A stretch of 64,000 nucleotides of DNA from CAVXZE01 sp964615365 (lineage in GTDB: Bacteria; Myxococcota_A; UBA9160; UBA6930): the NCBI GenBank assembly GCA_964615365.1, contig CAZTOU010000010.1, positions 1 through 64,000 of the forward strand, given 5' to 3'. Of the stretch, positions 43,034-52,059 are shown piece by piece (within the stretch, counting starts at the first letter, position 1; every line of letters starts with the position of its first letter). A model generated the notes under the pieces. It did not search any database and was not told where the DNA came from. It saw nothing but the letters and a program-made list of their open reading frames with translations. The translations under genes were made by a program, and so were the position numbers.

Positions 43034-44464
43034 ATGCGAGCCAGGATCTCGAGAATCGGGGGGGCGCTCGCGGCCCTCGCCATGATATGGGTAGCGTTCT
43101 CCCCGGCCAGAGGGGCGGAGACGACGCCGGCCGTCCCGGCGGCCGCGGAGCGGCTTTCGGAGGCCCTCCGCCTCCAGACCATCGCCTGGGGAGATCCCGA
43201 GCGACTGGATCGCGAGGTGTTCCTCGCCTTCCACGCCTTCCTGGAGCGCTCCTACCCGCGCGTGCACGCCTCCCTCGAGCGCGAGCTCGTGAGCGAGTAC
43301 AGCCTCCTCTACACCTGGCCCGGAGGAGACCCGAGCCTCAAGCCGGTGCTGCTGACCGACCACTTCGACGTGGTTCCGGTGGCCGAGGAGACGCTGGACC
43401 AATGGGAGCAGCCGCCCTTCAGCGGAGCCATCGCCGACGGGTTCATCTGGGGTCGCGGAGCCATCGACGACAAATCCGGTGCATTGGCCCTGCTCGAGGC
43501 GGCGGAGCAGTTGCTCGCCGAGGGCTTCTCGCCGCAGCGAACCATCTATGTCGCGATCGGCCACGATGAGGAAGTGGGGGGTCCCGACGGAGCGGGCGCG
43601 ACCGCAGCGTTGCTGCGCGAGCGCGGAGTGGCGTTGGAGTTCACCCTCGACGAGGGCGGGGCCGTTGCCACCGGCGCGGTGCCGGGCGTCGACGAGCCGG
43701 TGGCGCTGATCGGAATCGCGGAAAAGGGCTACGCCATCATCGAGGTCACTGCCCACGGCGAAGGCGGGCACAGCAGCATGCCGCCCCGCACCACGGCCAT
43801 CGGCCGACTGGCCCGTGCCATCCAGCGCATCGAAGAGCATCCGATGCCCGCGCGAATCTCGGGTCCAGCAGATCTGCTCCTCGATGCAGTCGGTCCGCAC
43901 ATGAGGTTTTCGCTCCGGATGTTGGTGGGCAACCGCTGGCTCTTCGGACCACTGGTTCGAAGTCGGCTGGCACGGAGTCGGACCGGGAATGCGATGATCC
44001 GCACCACGACGGCCGTGACCATGACCGAGGGAGGCGTCAAGGAGAACGTTCTGCCCGACACGGCCACCGCGACGGTGAACTTCCGGCTCCTGCCCGGCGA
44101 TACTGGAGAGGATGTCCTCGCGCACATCCGCAAAGCCGTCGACGACGATGAGGTGGACGTCGAGCTCGTGAGCTCGCGCAATGCGTCGAAGGTGGCAGAT
44201 CCGGAGTCGGCCTCCTTCGAGCTCTTGCGCGCGAGTCTCGCCGAGGTCATGCCCGATGTGCTGGTTGCGCCGTTCCTCTCCGTGGGGGGTACGGACACCA
44301 AGCACTACGTGGATCTCGCCGAGAACAGCTACCGCTTCAATCCGCTCCGCGTGGGACCCGCCGACATGGAGCGAGCCCATGGCGTCAACGAGCGCATCGG
44401 AGTGGACAACTACTCCGAGCTCATCGCCTTCAACCAGGCCGTGATTCGCCGCGCGGCGGAATAG
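43034..44464 (+). CDS. M20 family peptidase (PM20D1/carboxypeptidase S-like), secreted
   Basis: A 476-residue zinc hydrolase. A signal peptide (GGALAALAMIWVAFSPARGA) precedes the catalytic domain. Metal ligands and the catalytic acid are seen in LLTDHFDVVPV, IWGRGAIDDKSGAL and AIGHDEEVGGPDG. The dimerisation domain has GEGGHSSMPPRTTAIG, and KENVLPDTATATVNFRLLPG is the usual PM20D1-type segment. Relatives hydrolyse or condense N-acyl amino acids or cleave peptides. SD AAGGAAAGGGG precedes ATG 43034. Confidence 0.9.
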   Translation: MRARISRIGGALAALAMIWVAFSPARGAETTPAVPAAAERLSEALRLQTIAWGDPERLDREVFLAFHAFLERSYPRVHASLERELVSEYSLLYTWPGGDPSLKPVLLTDHFDVVPVAEETLDQWEQPPFSGAIADGFIWGRGAIDDKSGALALLEAAEQLLAEGFSPQRTIYVAIGHDEEVGGPDGAGATAALLRERGVALEFTLDEGGAVATGAVPGVDEPVALIGIAEKGYAIIEVTAHGEGGHSSMPPRTTAIGRLARAIQRIEEHPMPARISGPADLLLDAVGPHMRFSLRMLVGNRWLFGPLVRSRLARSRTGNAMIRTTTAVTMTEGGVKENVLPDTATATVNFRLLPGDTGEDVLAHIRKAVDDDEVDVELVSSRNASKVADPESASFELLRASLAEVMPDVLVAPFLSVGGTDTKHYVDLAENSYRFNPLRVGPADMERAHGVNERIGVDNYSELIAFNQAVIRRAAE

Positions 44465-44527
44465 AGCGATTCGTGAGTGAGCTGAGGGGGTGCCGAGCGA
44501 CCCTCGGAACGACGTGGTCGGCCCCCG

Positions 44528-45913
44528 CTACACCTTCACGTGCATCCATCGGTCGCGGGCGTACCAGATGTAGGTGGCGCCGCTTTCGACGATCAACGAG
44601 ATGAACATGGCCCACCAGACCCCCTCCACGCCCATCTCCCACGGCACGGCCATCAGGTAGGCCAGCGGCAGCTTGACCACCCAGTTGGCCACCACGGCAA
44701 TCAGCATGGGCGGCTGCGTGTCGCCCGCGCCGGTGAGCACCGCCGCCCAGATCACGCTGAACGAGGTGGCCAGATTGGCCACCACCAGGAGTCGCATGAA
44801 CACGGCACCCAGCTCCAATACCTCCGGGTTGCTCTTGTCGAAGACCCCGATGATCTGCTGAGGCCACGCGAAATAGCCCGCCCCCACCACCACCGAGATG
44901 GCCACACTCAGCCAGATGCTCTTGCGCACCAGAACGCGAATGCCTCCGACGCTTTCTGCGCCCAGCGACTGACCGGTGAGCGTGCTCACGGCGGTGGAGA
45001 GCGCTCCGTGATACAGCCACACCAGCGAAAGCGCCCGGACCGTGATCCCGAAGGCGGCCACCCCCGCAGCGCCGAACTGCGCGATCACTCCCAGCAGGAT
45101 CACGGTGCTCGCCGGCCGGGTCAGCATGCCCAGGCTGGCGGGAATCCCGATCCGGAAGAGGGTCCGGTAGGCACTGGTTCCCGACCAGCGGTACGGACGC
45201 ACGCGCGGGAAGGGCAGCTCGTGCAGCACGTACAGCACCCACAGTGCCGCCAGTCCGAGCACCGAGCTCACCAGCGATGCGATACCGGCCCCAGCCACGC
45301 CCCATGCGGGAAGTCCGGCCCAGCCGAAGATCAAGAAAGGATCCAGCACGGCATTGAGCAGGTTCGCCGCCACGCCCACCCGCATCGGCGTGCGGGTGTC
45401 TCCAGCGGCGGTGAAGAAGCTGCTCAGCGCCATGACCGGAAAGACCGGCAGGAATCCCACCAGCATCGGGATCAGATATGCCACCGACAGCTCCGCGACC
45501 GTCTCGGAGGTACCGAACAGGGCCACCGCCGGCCTGGCCACCGCCACCCCGAGAGCCGCGATCCCAGCTCCCAGCAAGAGGCTCAGCTGAAGTGCCTGCG
45601 CCGCGACGCCTTCGGCGCCGTCATCTCCTTTCAGCTTCCCCGCACCCACGCGCCGAGACAGCATGGCCAGCGCGCCCACGTACACGATCTGGGTGAATCC
45701 GAACAGACAGAAGAGGACGTTTCCGATCAGTGAGACGGCTGCAAGCGCGTCCGTTCCCAGCGCGCCGATCCAGTACAAGTCGATGATGGTGAAGGCGGTG
45801 TGAGCGCCCATAGACACCATCACCGGCCAGGCCAGCTGCCAGATGGATGCGTACGAGGTTGGATCGAGTACGTGATTGGAGCGCGTGTTGGGGCTGCCAT
45901 CTCCGGAGGGCAT
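44528..45913 (-). CDS. MATE family efflux transporter
   Basis: A 461-residue, 12-helix exporter of the multidrug and toxin extrusion family, driven by Na+ or H+. The N-terminal SIWQLAWPVMVSMGAHTAF and IDLYWIGALGTDALAAVSLI are typical, with the first half repeated later (IGIPASLGMLTRPASTVILL). ATG 45913 follows AGAGGTG and gives the normal family length; an earlier in-frame start would add 28 polar residues. Cargo unknown. It lies 76 bp downstream of the enoyl-CoA hydratase on the same strand. Confidence 0.91.
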   Translation of the reverse strand: MPSGDGSPNTRSNHVLDPTSYASIWQLAWPVMVSMGAHTAFTIIDLYWIGALGTDALAAVSLIGNVLFCLFGFTQIVYVGALAMLSRRVGAGKLKGDDGAEGVAAQALQLSLLLGAGIAALGVAVARPAVALFGTSETVAELSVAYLIPMLVGFLPVFPVMALSSFFTAAGDTRTPMRVGVAANLLNAVLDPFLIFGWAGLPAWGVAGAGIASLVSSVLGLAALWVLYVLHELPFPRVRPYRWSGTSAYRTLFRIGIPASLGMLTRPASTVILLGVIAQFGAAGVAAFGITVRALSLVWLYHGALSTAVSTLTGQSLGAESVGGIRVLVRKSIWLSVAISVVVGAGYFAWPQQIIGVFDKSNPEVLELGAVFMRLLVVANLATSFSVIWAAVLTGAGDTQPPMLIAVVANWVVKLPLAYLMAVPWEMGVEGVWWAMFISLIVESGATYIWYARDRWMHVKV

Positions 45914-45989
45914 CACCTCTTCTCCAGAAGGCTTCGCATTGACGTCGCCTGACCCTTCGTCCTCGGCGTCCTGCCCTTGGGTCGGGGTC

Positions 45990-46811
45990 CTAACCACCCG
46001 ACCACCGCGGCGGCCGCTTCTCCAGGAAGGCGGAGACCGCCTCGCGGTAGTCCGTCTCGGTGGTCATCCGATCGAGCAACGCGTCGGACTCGTGGACGGC
46101 GGATCCGACGTCGCGGTGCAGGTCGGTGTAGATCTGCCGCTTGGTCTCCCGCAGCGATCCGGGAGAGACCGTGTCCGCCAGCCTGCGAGCGTAGTCGTAC
46201 GTGTAGGGCATCAACTCCTCGGGTTCGAGGAGGGCGTTCAGGAGCCCCAGCTCGAACGCCTCGTCGGTGAGGAAGATCCTGCTCGAGAGCAGCAGCTCGT
46301 TGGCGCGGGTGAGTCCGATCAGTCTCGGCAGCAGCCAGGAGAGACCGAACTCGGCGGGGAGGTTCAGCTTCCCGTGGGCCGTGGTGAGCTTGGCCCCCTT
46401 CGCCGCGAAGCGCAGATCGGCGTAGCAGGCGATGACCAGCCCCGCTCCGGCGGCGGGACCGTTGATGGCCGCGATCACCGGCTTGCTGAGGCCGAACTGG
46501 AAGGCGAAGTTCGCGTCGAACTCGGGTCGCACGCCGTAGCCAGGCTGGGGGAGATCCTCCGGCGTTCCGGGATCGTATCCCCCGCGCTCCACGTGACCCT
46601 GGAGGGCGGTCGTGTCCGCCCCAGCGCAGAAGCCGCGCCCCGCCCCGGTGACCACGATCACCCGCACCTGGGGGTCGTGGTCCGCCTGATCGAGGATCCA
46701 GCGGTACTCGGTGTGCATGCGACCGGTCCAGGAGTTGAGGCGCTCCGGCCGGTCGAGCGTCAGAGTCGCCACCCGATCCTCGATCTCGTACCTCGTCACC
46801 TTGAGATCCAT
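45990..46811 (-). CDS. Enoyl-CoA hydratase/isomerase (crotonase) family
   Basis: A 273-residue crotonase-fold protein acting on acyl-CoA substrates in the cytoplasm. Seen are VATLTLDRPERLNSWTGRM, the oxyanion-hole strands VVTGAGRGFCAGADTTAL and INGPAAGAGLVIACYADLR, and the acidic region NLPAEFGLSWLLPRLIG. The ATG at 46811 is favoured by GAGGAGG just upstream and by the start of the fold. It is divergent from an SDR gene across 92 bp, which may share its regulatory region. Confidence 0.9.
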   Translation of the reverse strand: MDLKVTRYEIEDRVATLTLDRPERLNSWTGRMHTEYRWILDQADHDPQVRVIVVTGAGRGFCAGADTTALQGHVERGGYDPGTPEDLPQPGYGVRPEFDANFAFQFGLSKPVIAAINGPAAGAGLVIACYADLRFAAKGAKLTTAHGKLNLPAEFGLSWLLPRLIGLTRANELLLSSRIFLTDEAFELGLLNALLEPEELMPYTYDYARRLADTVSPGSLRETKRQIYTDLHRDVGSAVHESDALLDRMTTETDYREAVSAFLEKRPPRWSGG

Positions 46812-46903
46812 GTCGGCCTCCTCGCTGCTCCGAGCGGCTATATTGGCGGCGCGCGCACGAGGCTGCAAACACTTCATCGCTGACCGCGGACGGGAGGAAG
46901 ACC

Positions 46904-47746
46904 ATGAAACTGCTGGACGGAAAGGTCGCCATCGTGACTGGCGCCGGGCGCCCGAAGGGCATGGGCCGGGCGGCGGCCCTCAAGCTGGCGGAGCAGGGGG
47001 CGAACGTGGTGGTCACCGATCTCGCCCAGAAGCGCCAGGACCTGATGATCGAAGGGCTGCTCGGCATCGGAGACGATCTGACCGCCCTCGAGAAGGTGGT
47101 CTCGGAGATCGAGGCCGTCGGGTCTCGAGGGCTGGCCATGGCGGTGGACGTGACCGATGTCGATCAGATCCAGGCCTGCGTCCAGAAGACTTGCGAGGCC
47201 TTTGGCGGCGTCGACATCCTCTTCAACAACGCCGGGACCGCCATCGGGGTGGGGAACTTCCTCGACATCCTGAACGAGAAGTGGGATCTGAGCTGGCAGG
47301 TGAACGTCAAGGGAATGGTGGAGTTCTGCCGGGCCGTGATTCCGAAGATGATCGAGCGCGGAGGCGGTTCGATCATCAACAACGCCTCCATGGCGGGGCT
47401 CGGCGCAGGTCCCGGATACGGCGCCTACATCGTCACCAAGTTCGCCGTGGTCGGATTGACCAAGCTGCTCGCAGCCGAATTCGGACCCCAGAACATCCGC
47501 TGCAACGCCACCTGTCCCGGCAACATCCTGACGGACATGGGAGAAGAAGAGATCACCTTCATCGCCATGGAACAGGGTGTCGGCCAGGAAGAGGCGAGGA
47601 AGATCTTCGACGAGTCGGCCGCCCTGGGTCGTGCGGCGCAGCCCGAGGAGGTGGCGGACGTGGTGGCCTATCTGGCAGGGCCGCGCTCGGGGTATCTGAC
47701 CGGGGTGGCGCTGCCCGTCGCGGGAGGCGCTCCACCCGGCCTCTAG
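46904..47746 (+). CDS. Short-chain dehydrogenase/reductase
   Basis: A 280-residue classical SDR. The NAD(P) motif reads VAIVTGAGRPKGMGRAAALK (longer than usual between the glycines), followed by ILFNNAGTAIG, catalytic serine in IINNASMAGL and YxxxK in GAYIVTKFAVVG; the C-terminal PEEVADVVAYLAGPRSGYLT is typical. SD GGGAGGAAG precedes the start. It is followed 40 bp later by a thioesterase, so both may act on one acyl substrate. Confidence 0.9.
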   Translation: MKLLDGKVAIVTGAGRPKGMGRAAALKLAEQGANVVVTDLAQKRQDLMIEGLLGIGDDLTALEKVVSEIEAVGSRGLAMAVDVTDVDQIQACVQKTCEAFGGVDILFNNAGTAIGVGNFLDILNEKWDLSWQVNVKGMVEFCRAVIPKMIERGGGSIINNASMAGLGAGPGYGAYIVTKFAVVGLTKLLAAEFGPQNIRCNATCPGNILTDMGEEEITFIAMEQGVGQEEARKIFDESAALGRAAQPEEVADVVAYLAGPRSGYLTGVALPVAGGAPPGL

Positions 47747-47786
47747 CCTGGCCCGACGCGCCCTCCTCCGGCTAATCTCCCGCATC

Positions 47787-48197
47787 ATGGACGACGGGCG
47801 CTTCCGACGAACGCTCCGGATCGGCGAAGAGCACGTGGACGAGCTGGGCCATGTGAACAACCTGGTGTGGGTGCGCCTGGTCCTGGAGCTCGGCACGGCC
47901 CACTCGAACGCCGTGGGCCTCGACACCCGGGCCTACCGGGAGCTGGGAGCCTGGTGGATCGTGCATCGCCAGGAGATCGACTACCACGCGCCCGCCTTTC
48001 CGGGCGAGGAGATCGTCCAGGAGACCTGGGTCTCCTCGATGCGGGGCGCCCGCTGCGTGCGCGAGTCACGCTTCACGCGCGTGAGCGACGGTGCGTTGCT
48101 GCTCTCGGCGCGGACGACCTGGGCCTACGTGGACGCGAAGAGCCACCGGCCGCGCCGCATCGATCGGCGCGTGCTGGAAGCGCTGCCCGTCGGCTGA
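47787..48197 (+). CDS. Hotdog-fold acyl-CoA thioesterase (4HBT-like)
   Basis: A 136-residue single hotdog domain. The motif EEHVDELGHVNNLVWVRL is the 4-hydroxybenzoyl-CoA thioesterase-like helix start (D-x-x-G-H-x-N-N), and WWIVHRQEIDYHAPAFPGEE forms the following strands. It would release a carboxylate from CoA. Downstream of the SDR and facing the MBL gene, whose stop lies 4 bp away on the other strand. Confidence 0.87.
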   Translation: MDDGRFRRTLRIGEEHVDELGHVNNLVWVRLVLELGTAHSNAVGLDTRAYRELGAWWIVHRQEIDYHAPAFPGEEIVQETWVSSMRGARCVRESRFTRVSDGALLLSARTTWAYVDAKSHRPRRIDRRVLEALPVG

Positions 48198-48201
48198 CTC
48201 G

Positions 48202-49161
48202 TCACCTCGGCCGGGACGCGCAGATCTCCGCCATCTGGCTGAAGAGCGTCGCCACCTCGGGTGCCGAGTCGTCTCCGGAGAACTCCCGATAGAGCCGGTC
48301 GACGTTGACGACGATGCGCTCCGCATCGCCCCAGGAGGCGTAGTCCCCGAGTGCGATGTCCTTGGCCGCCTCGAAGGCATCCATCCCGGCGTCGAAGCGC
48401 CTGCGCGCCTCGTCCCGGATGTACTCGAGGTAGCCCTGGACAGCGGCCGCACCGCGCTTGTCCGTGATGGGTCCGTGGCCGGGCACGACCGTCTCGACGT
48501 CCATCTCCACGATGAGCCGGCAGGCGTCGATCCAGTTCTGGACGGGACCGGCCCACATGATGGGCGTCCCGTCGATGAAGAGGATGTCGCCGGTGAAGAC
48601 GGTGCGATCCTCGGGCACGTGGACCAGCACGTCTCCCCGCGTGTGGGCGGGGCCCACCTGGATCAGCTTCGCGGTCTTGCCGCCCACCCGGACGGACATC
48701 TCTCCCTCGAAGGTACGCGTCGGCGGGGTGTGCCGGATCCCCTCGAACTCGAAGGGGCCGAAGCACTTCCGGAAGAACTGGGCGACCGGGCTCTGCTCGG
48801 CAGCCATCGCCTTCATCAGGGCCGCCATCGCCTCCGGCGGCAGCTCCGCCATCTCTTCGGCTGCGGCCACCGAGGCAATGATCTCGGCCCCCCCGACCAG
48901 TTGGTTGCCGTGGCAGTGGTCACCGTTGGCGTGGGTGTTGACCAGGGTGCCGATCCGGGCCGCAGCGAGGGGCTCAGCATCGCGCATGGCGTCGAGCATC
49001 TCCTGCGTGAGCGGCAGATCGAAGAGAGTGTCGACCAGCAGCGACTCCTCCCCGTCCACGATCAGCCCCGCGTTGCTCCAGCCCCAGGAGCCGTCGGGAG
49101 CCAGCCAGGCGTAAGCGCCGTTTCCGAGATCGTGGAGGCCCTTCTGGTAGATCCATTTCAT
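48202..49161 (-). CDS. Metallo-beta-lactamase fold hydrolase
   Basis: A 319-residue MBL-fold protein. The metal motif is LVNTHANGDHCHGNQLVGG (H-x-N-x-D-H, with N replacing the usual second His), followed by histidine in VGPAHTRGDVLVHVPED and aspartate in FTGDILFIDGTP. TVVPGHGPITDK gives the last histidine. Its gene starts 3 bp after the FAH-type gene, so both form an operon and may act on one ring-cleavage or lactone product. Confidence 0.88.
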   Translation of the reverse strand: MKWIYQKGLHDLGNGAYAWLAPDGSWGWSNAGLIVDGEESLLVDTLFDLPLTQEMLDAMRDAEPLAAARIGTLVNTHANGDHCHGNQLVGGAEIIASVAAAEEMAELPPEAMAALMKAMAAEQSPVAQFFRKCFGPFEFEGIRHTPPTRTFEGEMSVRVGGKTAKLIQVGPAHTRGDVLVHVPEDRTVFTGDILFIDGTPIMWAGPVQNWIDACRLIVEMDVETVVPGHGPITDKRGAAAVQGYLEYIRDEARRRFDAGMDAFEAAKDIALGDYASWGDAERIVVNVDRLYREFSGDDSAPEVATLFSQMAEICASRPR

Positions 49162-49164
49162 AGT

Positions 49165-50163
49165 CTACTCCCCCTTGACGATCCGATTGCGCAGCACGCC
49201 GATTCCTTCGATCTCCAGCTCGACCACGTCCCCCGGTGAGAGGAAGCGCTTCTGCTCCAGGCCGCAGCCGCTTCCCACCGTGCCGGAGCCGAGGATCTCG
49301 CCGGGATGCAGTGTCTCCGACTGGCTCACGTGCGCGATGCAGGCCTCGAAGCGGTGATGAATCGTGCCCGAGTTTCCCCGCGACCACTCCTCGCCGTTGA
49401 CCCGCGCGACCATGGTCAGGTCGTAGGGATCGATCTCGTCGGCCGTTGCGATGCAGGGACCGAGAACGTTGCCGGTGTCGAAATCCTTGCCCTTGCAGGG
49501 ACCGAGCATTCCCTGCATCTCGCGGGTCTGGTAGTCGCGTGCGCTCACGTCGTTGAAGATCGTGAACCCGAAGATGTGCTCGCGCGCGCTCTCCGCCGGG
49601 ATGTCCACCCCACCCTTCCCGATCACGGCCGCCAGCTCGAGTTCGTAGTCGAGCAGGTTGGCGTAGCCGGGCCAGCGCACGTCGTGGCCGGTGCCGACCA
49701 CGGAGAAGCGGTTGCACTTGTAGTAGACCGGAATCTCGTACCAGACCGCGGGGATGTCGAAGCGGCCGCTGGCCCGCAGCCCCTCGAGCGCCTGCTCCGG
49801 GTCGGGCGCCATCGCCGCCACCAGTTCCATCGACGCCTGGAAGCTCTGCTTCAGGTGCTGCTCGAAGCACATGAAGTCGCGCATCTGGACGGGCCGCGGC
49901 AGAGGAGCCAGAAGCTGCACGGAATCTCGCTCCACCCAGGTACCGGGCGCTTGCTCGGTCTCCACGTGCACGAGCGTGCGACGAGCGAGATCCAGCGCGT
50001 CCGCGCCACCTTCGATCAGGGACTGGAGGCTGGCCAGCGCGGGAGCGGGCGCCCCGGCCAGCGACTCATGACCCGCGGCCAGGTCAGCGATCCGCGCGCC
50101 ATCCGCGTAGAGCGCGCCCGCGCGCTCCGTTCCGTTCTTGTCTCGAAAGGTGAAGAGTTTCAT
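49165..50163 (-). CDS. Fumarylacetoacetate hydrolase (FAH) family protein
   Basis: A 332-residue FAH-fold enzyme. Family marks are the FMCFEQHLKQSF start of the core, the metal acids in LLDYELELAAVIGKGG, FTIFNDVSARDYQ and CKGKDFDTGNVLGPCIA, and GEILGSGTVGSGCG at the end. Members hydrolyse acylpyruvates, decarboxylate or hydrate ring-cleavage products. ATG 50163 follows GAGGAGAGCG and matches the usual KLFTFRD start; a longer in-frame extension is not used. It precedes the MBL gene. Confidence 0.9.
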   Translation of the reverse strand: MKLFTFRDKNGTERAGALYADGARIADLAAGHESLAGAPAPALASLQSLIEGGADALDLARRTLVHVETEQAPGTWVERDSVQLLAPLPRPVQMRDFMCFEQHLKQSFQASMELVAAMAPDPEQALEGLRASGRFDIPAVWYEIPVYYKCNRFSVVGTGHDVRWPGYANLLDYELELAAVIGKGGVDIPAESAREHIFGFTIFNDVSARDYQTREMQGMLGPCKGKDFDTGNVLGPCIATADEIDPYDLTMVARVNGEEWSRGNSGTIHHRFEACIAHVSQSETLHPGEILGSGTVGSGCGLEQKRFLSPGDVVELEIEGIGVLRNRIVKGE

Positions 50164-50388
50164 CTCGCTCTCCTCGGATCTTCCCCCAGCGAGGGATTGA
50201 ATCACTCGGGCCAAGTCCTCCACGATGGGTTCACGCGTGCCGAGCGGCCGCTCCACTGGCGCCGAAAGCCTCCAAATAGTGCCCGACAACCCCTTCGATC
50301 GCACGTCCCGGCGTGGAGAATCAGGTCTTCTCGGACATCGTGTCTCGCCACCGGCGGACTCTCGGCCAGCGAAGTGATACCGTGAACC

Positions 50389-50417
50389 GAGGGAGCCCGA
50401 TCCCTGGCGGCTCCCTC
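50389..50417. repeat. 9-bp inverted repeat upstream of the first sulfatase
   Basis: GAGGGAGCC at 50389-50397 pairs perfectly with GGCTCCCTC at 50409-50417 across an 11-nt loop, ending 26 bp before the sulfatase ATG. It lies in the 280-bp space between the FAH-type gene and the sulfatases. It could be an operator or a leader hairpin; no other copies were recognised by eye. Confidence 0.5.
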
Positions 50418-50443
50418 ACTGGAGACGGCGAGGAGGAGATCGG

Positions 50444-52051
50444 ATGAGAAGTGCCTCGAACCCGACTTGCAGAGGTCGGATCGGTCGGCGGAGCGCCGTT
50501 GCCGTGCTCGCCCTGGCAGGCTGTATCGCGGTTGCCGTCGTTGCCGGCGCCGAGGAGTCGCGGCCCAACATCGTCCTGATGTTGAGCGACAACCTGGGCT
50601 ACGGCGACCTCGGCGTCTACGGCGGCGGCATCGTCCGCGGCGCACCCACGCCGCGCCTCGACCGGCTCGCGGCCGAGGGGATGCGCTTCACGAACTTCAA
50701 CGCCGAGGTCGAGTGCACACCGTCCCGCTCGGCGCTGATGACCGGCAGACATCCGATCCGTTCGGGCACGCTTCGCGCGGCGCCAGCGGGCCTGCCCAAC
50801 GGCCTAGCACCCTGGGAGTACACGATCGCGGAACTCTTGTCTGACGCCGGCTACGACACGGCGATCTACGGCAAGTGGCACCTCGGCGACATCCCGGGCC
50901 GTTTCCCGACGGACCAGGGCTTCGACGAGTGGTGGGGGTTCCCCTTCAGCACCGGCGTGGCGATGTACACCAAGCTTCCGGGTTTCGACCCGAAGGTCGC
51001 CGCGGTTCCCCACCTGCTCGAGGGCCGCAAGGGAGAGGCCGTACGCCAGGTCGAGCCCTATACCGAGGAGAACCGACCGCTCATCGACGAGCTGATCGCG
51101 AAGAAGTCGGTCGCCTACATCGAGGAGCACGCGAAGGAAGAGAAGCCCTTCTTTCTGTTCGTCTCCTGGTCCCTCGTGCACCACCCCGTCATTCCCCACC
51201 CGGAGTACGAGGGTCGCTCGGGCAACGGCCCCTTCTCGGACGCGATGCTCGAGCACGACGATCGCTGCGGCCAGATCCTGGACGCGATCGAGGCCGCGGG
51301 CATCAGCGACGATACCCTCGTGATCTACGCTAGCGACAACGGTCCCGACGTCCACGCCTGGCCGTGGATCGGAAACACGGGTGCCTTCCGGGGCCAGCTG
51401 GGCACGGTGATGGAGGGGTCGGTGCGCGTGCCGGCAATGGTGCGCTGGCCGGGCCGGATCGAGCCCGGTGTGGTCACCAACGAGATCGTGGCGCTGGTCG
51501 ACATCTATCCCACCTTGGCGGGCATCGTCGGCGCCGAGCCGCCCAGCGATCGAGGCTTCGACGGCGTCGACCAGCGCGCACTGCTCCTCGGGGAGTCGGA
51601 GAAGTCGGCCCGGGAGAGCGTGCTGTTCTTCTGGAGCAACAAGCTGGCTGCGGTCAAGTGGCGCCAGTTCAAGATCTTCTTCATCGGTGAAGACGTGAAG
51701 CTGCGCGAGCGGGTGGTACGGGAGCTCTGGGCACCCCGCGTGTACAACGTGGCCCAGGACCCGCGCGAGGAGCGGGACCTGATCGGGGAGTACCTGTGGA
51801 TCTTCCGGCCAGTGATGCAGAAGATCATCCCCTTCGTGTTCAGCCTGGACGAGCACGGTGTGTACGAGCCCGGCGGCGACGAGCGCAAGGACTTCCGCGG
51901 GCGCGTCGAGTTTCCCTTCATGCCCGAGGGCCAGATGGATGACATGATGAGCGCGGTCAAGTGGATGTTCATCAAGCACAAGGCGAAGGAGATCGCGCCC
52001 TTCCTGCCCTTCGAGGACCCGCTGGCTCCCCAAGGTGAGACGACCGAATAG
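50444..52051 (+). CDS. Sulfatase (arylsulfatase-like), putative lipoprotein
   Basis: A 535-residue type I sulfatase that would remove sulfate esters after its cysteine C91 (CTPSR, the C-x-P-x-R formylglycine motif) is converted to formylglycine by a separate enzyme not in this window. The first metal motif reads LSDNLGYGDLG, with N in place of the usual second D. IYGKWHLGD and YASDNGPD are also seen. The N-terminus VLALAGC fits a lipobox (L-A-G-C), so it may be a periplasmic lipoprotein. Good SD GAGGAGGAG. It is followed 8 bp later by a second sulfatase. Confidence 0.9.
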   Translation: MRSASNPTCRGRIGRRSAVAVLALAGCIAVAVVAGAEESRPNIVLMLSDNLGYGDLGVYGGGIVRGAPTPRLDRLAAEGMRFTNFNAEVECTPSRSALMTGRHPIRSGTLRAAPAGLPNGLAPWEYTIAELLSDAGYDTAIYGKWHLGDIPGRFPTDQGFDEWWGFPFSTGVAMYTKLPGFDPKVAAVPHLLEGRKGEAVRQVEPYTEENRPLIDELIAKKSVAYIEEHAKEEKPFFLFVSWSLVHHPVIPHPEYEGRSGNGPFSDAMLEHDDRCGQILDAIEAAGISDDTLVIYASDNGPDVHAWPWIGNTGAFRGQLGTVMEGSVRVPAMVRWPGRIEPGVVTNEIVALVDIYPTLAGIVGAEPPSDRGFDGVDQRALLLGESEKSARESVLFFWSNKLAAVKWRQFKIFFIGEDVKLRERVVRELWAPRVYNVAQDPREERDLIGEYLWIFRPVMQKIIPFVFSLDEHGVYEPGGDERKDFRGRVEFPFMPEGQMDDMMSAVKWMFIKHKAKEIAPFLPFEDPLAPQGETTE

Positions 52052-52059
52052 GAGTGATG

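Noticed and set aside
40831..43569. A 912-codon plus-strand open frame opposite the M28 gene and spanning the PilZ and M20 genes
   Set aside because: GC-rich antisense frames stay open by chance; the translation is low-complexity and the opposite frames match known families.
44465..44527. Possible terminator hairpin between the convergent M20 and MATE genes
   Set aside because: Only a 5-bp stem (CCGAG/CTCGG) without a U-run; common by chance at this GC content.
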